A stretch of DNA of 64,000 nucleotides, taken from Pyrocephalus nanus (taxonomy: Eukaryota; Chordata; Aves; Passeriformes; Tyrannidae). The notes under the pieces were generated by a model. That model saw only the letters and a list, made by a program, of their open reading frames with translations, was not told the origin of the DNA and did no database searches. Made by a program: the position numbers and the translations under genes. Shown here in pieces: positions 57,489 to 64,000 of this stretch. Positions within the stretch are counted from its first letter, which is position 1. The number at the start of each line of letters is the position of its first letter. The DNA is taken from contig CM076260.1 of NCBI GenBank assembly GCA_038380795.1, forward strand, positions 2,477,533 through 2,541,532. Reading direction: 5' to 3'.

Positions 57489-58339
57489 TTTTTCTTGCCC
57501 TAAAGAAAGACACTCTCAGAGAAAGTTTAATAACAACAAAAGGTTGAATCACAACATGTTCTGAGGCTCAGTCACATTACAGGACTTTTGCTCCCCATTT
57601 CAGGTTTTCAAGGGAGAAAGAGCAAATTGGTCCTGAGTGATGAGGTGAAATACTTATTTACAAGGTTATGCAGAATACAAATACAAGAAGAAAAGGAAGA
57701 GGGTTGGTTTTTTTTTAGTGTTTATGGAAATACAATTCTAAACTCTCCTGTGTGAGAGAGAAAGGTCTGGAGGTGCTTCCTGTGAGCATCACCCAAGGGT
57801 CACACAGCCTTTTGCAGATAATACCTTTTATTTACACCCTGGAGGGCTGAAAAACCTGGAGTACTTGGAAACTGTAATCAGGTCCTGAGAACCAGGGAAC
57901 AAACACTGAAATACTGAAATAAATGTCCTTTTCTTTCTTCTTCCCCGAGAGTGAACTGAAGTAGCTCTTGTACAGAAATGTCTTTTTATTCCTTATAAAT
58001 AGTCACATATAAAGGAAAATTGTCTCAGGAGAGACCGGTTGTGGAAGGGAGTTGTCAGAAGGAGGCAGATTTCTGCTCTGCATCATTCAATGTCTAAAAT
58101 AAATCCACAGGATAGCCCGGATTGTTTGAGGGGACACTCTCGTTGATACATTGATCATGATACTTTCAATCAGCTAGTGATGTTCGTATATTGATGATCA
58201 AACTGATTGAACTCCACAGTATGAGAGGTCTTTTCCAACTGAAATGATTCTGCAGTTTCATGATTCCATATGCAAATAATCCCATTTGGAGGAGACTGCC
58301 AAATTTTTGATGTAGGAAGCAGCATCCTTTCAGTTGAAT

Positions 58340-58432
58340 TTTTGGCTTTTTCCTCCAAGTTTTTGCTTTTTCCTCTGAGTTTTTTACTTTTTCCTCTCAG
58401 TTTTTTACTTTTTCATTGGAGTTTTTTCCATT
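58340..58432 (+). repeat. Minisatellite, about 22-bp unit, four copies
   Basis: CTTTTTCCTCTGAGTTTTTT and close variants (CTCCAAG, CTCTCAG, ATTGGAG) repeat four times. Confidence 0.85.
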
Positions 58433-58587
58433 TCCTCATCACTGAACAAAGGTGACCTTTGGTGTAAAATGGTGAAAGAAGCTGGGAGTGCATAACTAGG
58501 AAATGGATCTGTGGAAAGCAGCAGAGTATCCATGGAGTTTTCTCATGGAAATATATATTAAAAAAAATTGCAAATACGGGATTTATG

Positions 58588-58643
58588 GTCTAGAAGAATC
58601 TAGAAAGTCTAGAAGAATCTAGAATGTCTAGAAGAACTAGAAG
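58588..58643 (+). repeat. Minisatellite, 19-bp unit, three copies
   Basis: GTCTAGAAGAATCTAGAAA, GTCTAGAAGAATCTAGAAT, GTCTAGAAGAACTAGAAG. Each unit is itself rich in the TCTAGA palindrome. Confidence 0.88.
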
Positions 58644-58699
58644 TGTCACTGGGTGAAGGGAGTTTATCTGGGAAAGGAAAAGAGAACTGGGGTGCTGGG

Positions 58700-58845
58700 A
58701 ACAATGGAAAGGTTCAAGGCCGGGTTGTTTGGGGTTTGGAGCAACCTGGGCTGGTGGAAGGTGTCCCTGCCCATGGCAGGGGTTGGACTGGATGAGCTTT
58801 AGTGTCTCTTCCAACCCAAACCACTCCATGATTCGATGATTTTTC
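58700..58845 (+). mobile_element. CR1 3' fragment
   Basis: GGTTCAAGGCCGGGTTG, TTTGGAGCAACCTGGGC, TGCCCATGGCAGGGGTTGG, CTTCCAACCCAAACC, CATGATTCGATGA tail. Confidence 0.93.
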
Positions 58846-61421
58846 CGAATTTGTGAATGTCTGATACCACCGTCATAATCCAATTCTGATCAATTCTCGA
58901 AGAAAATAGAAATTAATCAGCTCCTTTAAACACCTGGGGTTTCAATAGAGTATTTTGACTCGATTTGCTTCTCATCTTCTGAAAATAGTGTAAAATTCTG
59001 AATGTTGTGTTGCTGTCTTGGTGCTTCAGGAGCGTTTCCAGAAGGGCAGCGTTGCTCTGATGATGTGATCACTGCATCACAGGCCTTTCATGTCATGTGC
59101 AAGTCATGCAATAAATCCTTAATTTTTGAGATCCCCTCAGAGAGATTTAAACAGGTGGACAACTCCAGTTTCATTTGGTTTATTGTCTCGGGGTTCTGCT
59201 AATTCTGCAAAGGCACAGAGGTCCTGCATGTCTGTGGGATCTCCCCGAGGTCAGAGAAACATCTTAGAAGAAGCAGGAACACGAACTGGCCACACCCACA
59301 ATCCCAGCTGGAGTAGATCCCAAACTTCCAAGCTCTTTTCAGTTGTTTTGAGCAATGCATTCGGATTTTTAAAGGAGCAATGCAGTTTGTTTCTTAGAAA
59401 ATCACCTTAAAGCAGGGGTCAAACCCTCACATTAATTACCTGGAGGTCATTTGGAGAAAATTACCATCCAATGTGTGGAAAAAGGTTTTATGTTCTCCCA
59501 GAAATGATGATCAGCTGTTTCTATGGAAACAGCAACAAAAAAGCTCTTTAATGGAGGTTTGACAAAAGCTTGAATGTCCTGAAGTCCCCAAACATCCAAG
59601 GGAAAAGCACATGGGCTGATTCCATCCCTGCTGCAACCCTGATTTCAGCCAGAATCACATCAGGCATGGCTCAAGTCTCCAACAGCTACAGTTTTCTGGG
59701 ATCCAGGGATAAATAGGATAATATTGGAATTGTAATCTCAGCTGGTTGGACACGTGCACTGGCAGAGTGTCAACCTGATGCAACAGAGCAAATCTTGGAG
59801 GGAGAGAGCTGTTTAAAAATGAACATCATTCCAATCTTTACAGCACTCTGGGTTGGATTTTCCCATTTCCATATTCCATTAACTTCGTGCTCAGGCTGGA
59901 GTGAGGCTGAACACTCTTGTTTTACACGGGCTTAACTTGAAGCTTGTGAATAATAATATCAACTTCAATGCAGAAAGATAAGAAAACGCTTAAGTGCTTC
60001 CCTGGCTTGGAGCCAGGATTGCTCAGCTCCCAGGGAGAACGTGCCCAGTATCAGTGATTAATAATAATGAAAGTGAGAATTTGCATTTGCTTAGATAGTT
60101 TATTGATAACTTTTCCGAGATGAAGATTCCTTTTATCTTCCAGGCATGTTTCTTCCCTGTAAAACGTTTTCAGGAGCTGTTCACTCTCTTGTGGTTGAGA
60201 GGCATCATCGACACCAACCTTGCAAAAAAAGCAATAATGGGCTGGCTCAGTTCAAAGTGCACTCAGGGCTGTCAGGGGGATTTTTGGGGAGATTCAAAAT
60301 TGTTGCTGCTTTGCTGACAAACCTGTCACCAGAAAAATCTCCAAAGCTCAGTAACAGTGCCAGGGAAAAAAAAATGTGTGGGGAGTTCTGGTGAAGGAAA
60401 GACCATTACAGAATTTAATGGAAGTGATAGAAACACTCTTATAGATGTTATAGATATATAGATATTATAGGTATATAGATATTATAGATAGATATTATAG
60501 ATATATAAATATTATTGATATATAGATATTATAGCTGGATATTTTATATATATAGATATTATAGAAATATAAATATTATAGATATATAGATATTATAGAT
60601 CTATTGATATTATAGATAATATAGATATGGATCTTTTGATATTACAGATAATATAGATATTATAGGTATATAGATATTAGTTCTGGGTGATTCTTCTGCT
60701 GAGACTTTTTAACAACTCCCAAGTGTTGGGGGTAATAAAATCCCACATGGAATTGAACCAGAGAGTCTTTGCAGATTGTGGGATCGTTAATGTTTGTCTG
60801 GGTTTGTATTTGCTGATGAACATGTAAACGAGTCGGGATGAAATTAATAATCAAGGTTTATTCACCTGCATAAAATAGGATTTTTTTTCTTTTGCTAAAT
60901 GGAAATTGAGGACAAAAAAATGGGAGATATCACTGCTCTCTGTTTAAGGTGTGAATTAACAAGAGTGAGTAAAAGCAGTGTATTTTAGAGAATTCCCTGG
61001 AATGGAAGGTGCACTAAAGGTGTCACTTCACCTGTTTGGTGGCCCAAAGGGGCACAACTGGCTCTAGAACTGTTCAGTCATCACTGGTGGTTGATGGTTG
61101 TTGTGATTTGGAAGGGATTTGAGAACCCAAATTGTGCATTCCTACAGTCAAAAGTCAGTAGAAATAGTGCCATGTTGTTTAGTTTTAGACTGAAGTTGGA
61201 TTAAATTGAAGCCCATCATTAAACCCCACTATCCCCAGGGAGAACAGGTATTTTAGTCAGTCACTAAAGCTTTTTACCCTCCATCCCCCCAATTAAAAAT
61301 ATAGTCCAAAAAATACCCCAGTAAACATAAATACACTCCATATATAATAATACTAAATATTTTGGTTTGTTATGGGGCTCCAAATCCAAAATAGGTACCA
61401 AGACCAACAGAATTTTGTTTT
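58846..61421. other. Unique stretch with an AT minisatellite
   Basis: No gene. The frame at 59002-59410 and others are short and unsupported. The simple repeat at 60430-60679 is listed separately. Confidence 0.45.
60430..60679. repeat. ATAGATATTAT minisatellite
   Basis: About 250 bp of degenerate ATAGATATTATAGATATATAG units. Confidence 0.9.
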
Positions 61422-61500
61422 CATGGAATCCTGGAATGGTTTGGGTTGGAAGGGACCTCAAGGATCATCCATTCCAACCCCTTCTCTTGCCAAGGTTCAC
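61422..61500 (-). mobile_element. CR1 3' end
   Basis: CATGGAATCCTGGAATGGTT, TGGGTTGGAAGGGACC, CCATTCCAACCCC. Confidence 0.9.
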
Positions 61501-62747
61501 CTCAAGGAGCCTTTCCCTGTGTCTGTAACCCCTCAGGTAAACTAGAAAATTAATCATCTCTCTCACCTCCATCCCAACCCAGTTCTTTGTCCATGTCTTA
61601 TTTGCTGGGCTATTCCTAAAATACACAAAAACCCCCATATTAAAACCCCATATTAATTAAATCCCTCCTTAATTTGCCTCCCAAATAAGGAATTCTTAAA
61701 ACTCTCTCACCTCTTTTCGGTGTATTATCTGAGATTGCATTAGTGTTACGATAATTAACTTGATTAATTATTTTTATGGAAGGAATGAAAATTCAACATC
61801 AGCAGAGACTGTGGGATATTATTGTGCTTTTAGATGTCTGATTTCTAGGAACTGTTTGTATTTTAGATGCATTATATGAGTAGAAAGAAAATGTAGTTTA
61901 AATCTTTATAACCCGCTTCAAAATTTGTCTCTCCGACACCCACAGAATTTTATTCCTTAGAGCATTGATGAGAATATTTATTTAGTTAAATATCCTCTGT
62001 TTGCTCATTAATATGTGCTTCTTCTTGGCCATTTTGCTGTTTCCTTTGTGTAGAAATCATCCAATAAATTTGCATCAGCCCTGATGTATTTTCTTCATTA
62101 GATGCTTGGGCTGATGAGTCCCCAGGCAGGCCTTAATTTGATTTACAGTGTACAAAGAATTGAACCTTTTTACAAATTAAAACCCAAATGAAACAAACCA
62201 TAACAGAACAACCTCCACCTCTTTTGCTTTGGAAAAATCATGGACAGAAACTGCCATGATGTCATGGCAATCTATTACCACAAAACTAATCAGAATCATG
62301 GGGTGCCTTAATTGTAAAGTTTTGTGTTTGCACTCAGTTAAATACTCCTTTCTAAGAATTTTTGTCATCTTAAACCTGCAGCTTCTGTATCTTCCTTCAG
62401 TTTTGAGTTTTATTTGTTTAAAATCTTCCAAGTGAGGTTGTGGAGATGGGGGATTTTTAGGGATTTAATGTAGGATAGGAACATGTGTGAAGGAATAAAA
62501 GCAAATTCAGTGTGTCAATGGTAATTGGTAACAAAGTCCATCCCTTCAGCTGAGACCTGTCCTTCACCATTTAATTCCAGCTGCTCCCCTAGCAGTTTAT
62601 TCCATGGATTAAAACAATGTGTATTGCTTGTATTGGGATTGGAAAAAGCCTCAGACAAACTTTGTGCTCATTGTGCTTTAAGATCAAGCCCAGACAAGAG
62701 CTAAAAACACATTTTGTGTTAAAAGAAGTGAGGTAGGAGCAGGTTCA
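61501..62747. other. Unique AT-rich stretch
   Basis: 61730-62110 is repeat-free with TAATTA/ATTAAT cores (TACGATAATTAACTTGATTA) and could be a non-coding element. No gene. Confidence 0.4.
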
Positions 62748-63132
62748 GGAAAGGACCTTAAAGCTCATCCCATTCCAACCCCTGCCATGGGTAGGGACAC
62801 CTTTCACTATTCCAAGTTGCTCCAAGCCCTGTCCAACCTGGCCTTGGACACTTCCAGGGATTCAGGGGCAGCCACAGCTTCTCTGGGTAACCTGTGCCAG
62901 GGCCTCACCACCCTCTCAGCCAAGAATTCCTTCCCAATCTCCCATCTCTCCCTGCCCTCTGGCAGTGGGAAGCCATTCCCTGTGTCCTGTCCCTCCATCC
63001 CTTGTCTCAAGTCCCTCTCCAGCTCTCCTGGAGCCCCTTTAAGCTCTGGAAGAGGCTCCAAGGTCTTCCTGGATCCTTTTCTTCTCCAGGTGAACCCTTC
63101 CAGCTCTCCCAGCCTGGCTCCAGAGCAGAGGA
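62748..63132 (-). mobile_element. CR1, about 385 bp, tail missing
   Basis: AGGACCTTAAAGCTCATCCC, GGCCTTGGACACTTCCAGGG, GCCACAGCTTCTCTGGGTAA, GGCAGTGGGAAGCCATTCCC, TCCCAGCCTGGCTCCAGAGC. The GAATCATAG tail is absent. Confidence 0.94.
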
Positions 63133-63760
63133 TTTTATCAGTTTTTAGATTGATTGAAGAGCTTTGAAGCTTCTGCTTTAAATTCCAGCTGGAGAAATCC
63201 AAGTGAAGAGACTGAGCAAGCCAAGATCTGCACTCAAATTCCTGTTTCAAAACAGGGAGGCAACTGGAACTCTTGAATTAAATGATTATAAAGATTTTTA
63301 TCATTTTTATCATTTTTATTCTGCACAGTATCCTTCAGGGTACTGGGGGAGCACCTTTTCCTGGTGGATTATCCACTCGCCTGAGATCTTCCCGTGCGAT
63401 TGATCTGCAGGAGGGAGCAATCTCAGCTCCTGAGCACATTTCTAGCAGAAATAGAGCAGGTTCCAGGATTTTCATCCTGCTTCAGTCTCAGCCCAGCTTT
63501 TGCCAGGAGTGTTTTGAGATCAGCTTTTGCTCAGGCTGCCCAAATAGCAGCACTAAGAGAGTGATTCTGACCCCCCTGAGCCCCTTTGTTCTCCCGTGTC
63601 CTTCACCCAGCGGAGAGCTCAGGCATGAACGTGTTCCACACAATAAAACAGTGCAGAGTGGTACCTTTTGTGACCATATTTCTCCATCACTAATTGCTGT
63701 CTGGAGATTTGTAATTATATAAATGAGTTTGGCTTGAGTCTGTTTAATACATCAATTATG
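63133..63760. other. Unique stretch
   Basis: A short (ATTTTTATC)3 repeat lies at 63293-63320. No gene. Confidence 0.5.
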
Positions 63761-64000
63761 TGGAGCTGGGCTGGGAGAGCTGGGGGTGTTCACCTGGAGA
63801 AGAGAAGGCTCCAAGGAGACCTGAGAGCCCCTTCCAGAGCCTAAAGGGGCTCCAGGAGAGCTGGAGAGGGACTTGGGACAAGGGATGGAGGGACAGGACA
63901 AGGGGGAATGGCTTCCCACTGCCAGAGGGCAGGGAGAGATGGGATATTGGGAAGGAATTCTTGGCTGGGAGGGTGGTGAGGCCCTGGCACAGGTTGCCCA
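63761..64000 (+). mobile_element. CR1 running off the window
   Basis: GGGCTGGGAGAGCTGGGGGT, GTTCACCTGGAGAAGAGAAG, TAAAGGGGCTCCAGGAGAGC, GGGATATTGGGAAGGAATTC, AGGTTGCCCA. The 3' tail lies beyond the end. Confidence 0.94.

Larger units (their letters stand above)
57489..58699. other. Unique stretch with two minisatellites
   Basis: Besides the two tandem repeats below, an older CR1 tail scrap lies at 58219-58268 (GGTCTTTTCCAACTGAAATG, TTCATGATTCC). An octamer ATGCAAAT is at 58269-58276. No gene. Confidence 0.5.

Noticed and set aside
1..64000. tRNA, rRNA, CRISPR, bacterial operon or intact endogenous retrovirus
   Set aside because: No tRNA-like boxes with fold, no rRNA sequence, no spaced repeats, and no gag/pol/env reading frames seen by eye.

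Overview
The window looks like avian nuclear DNA, probably passerine or at least neoavian. The main evidence is more than 40 copies or fragments of the CR1 non-LTR retrotransposon, almost all cut short at the 5' end. They carry the CR1 3' hallmarks: the GGTTGGAAGGGACC / GGTCCCTTCCAACC block and a tail of ATTCTATG-type octamers. CpG is depleted, homopolymers and AT microsatellites are common, and nothing bacterial, phage, plasmid or CRISPR-like is visible. I recognised no complete protein-coding gene. Most open frames are CR1 read-through or chance frames in intronic or intergenic DNA.

Layout. (1) 0-14 kb: unique DNA with about eight CR1 pieces, a small CpG-rich patch at 1.6-1.9 kb, and on the minus strand six exon-like blocks between 9.29 and 3.30 kb. 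Their splice sites and reading phases join consistently (phases 1-0, 0-1, 1-1, 1-1, 1-0, 0-stop), ending in a 108-codon terminal block. This is a candidate gene of unknown family. (2) 14.6-16.4 kb: the only long CpG-rich stretch. It holds a plus-strand donor (GTGAGTACG) at 15,735 and then a block opening a frame with a signal-peptide-like start (ATG at 16,267), closed by a consensus donor (GTAAGTATT) at 16,393. I read this as the promoter and first exon(s) of a secreted or membrane protein gene running rightwards. With the minus-strand chain to its left, the island could be a divergent promoter. (3) 16.4-64 kb: long unique DNA interrupted by CR1, best read as a large intron and/or intergenic space. 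It contains several AT-rich segments with homeodomain, octamer or CRE-type sites and retained CpGs that resemble conserved non-coding elements, microsatellites, and the longest CR1 (54.2-55.1 kb), which keeps a reverse-transcriptase remnant with an FADD catalytic motif.

Most unusual structures: a 72-bp inverted, about 92 percent identical copy of unique sequence from 34.57-34.65 kb inserted into a CR1 at 35.87-35.94 kb (templated insertion); CR1 pairs abutting head-to-tail and 3'-to-5'; and a CR1 landed inside an AT microsatellite. Gene calls rest on frame and splice-site reading only, without any alignment, and carry low to moderate confidence. The plus strand is visibly T-rich, so A-rich minus-strand frames look more protein-like than they may be.
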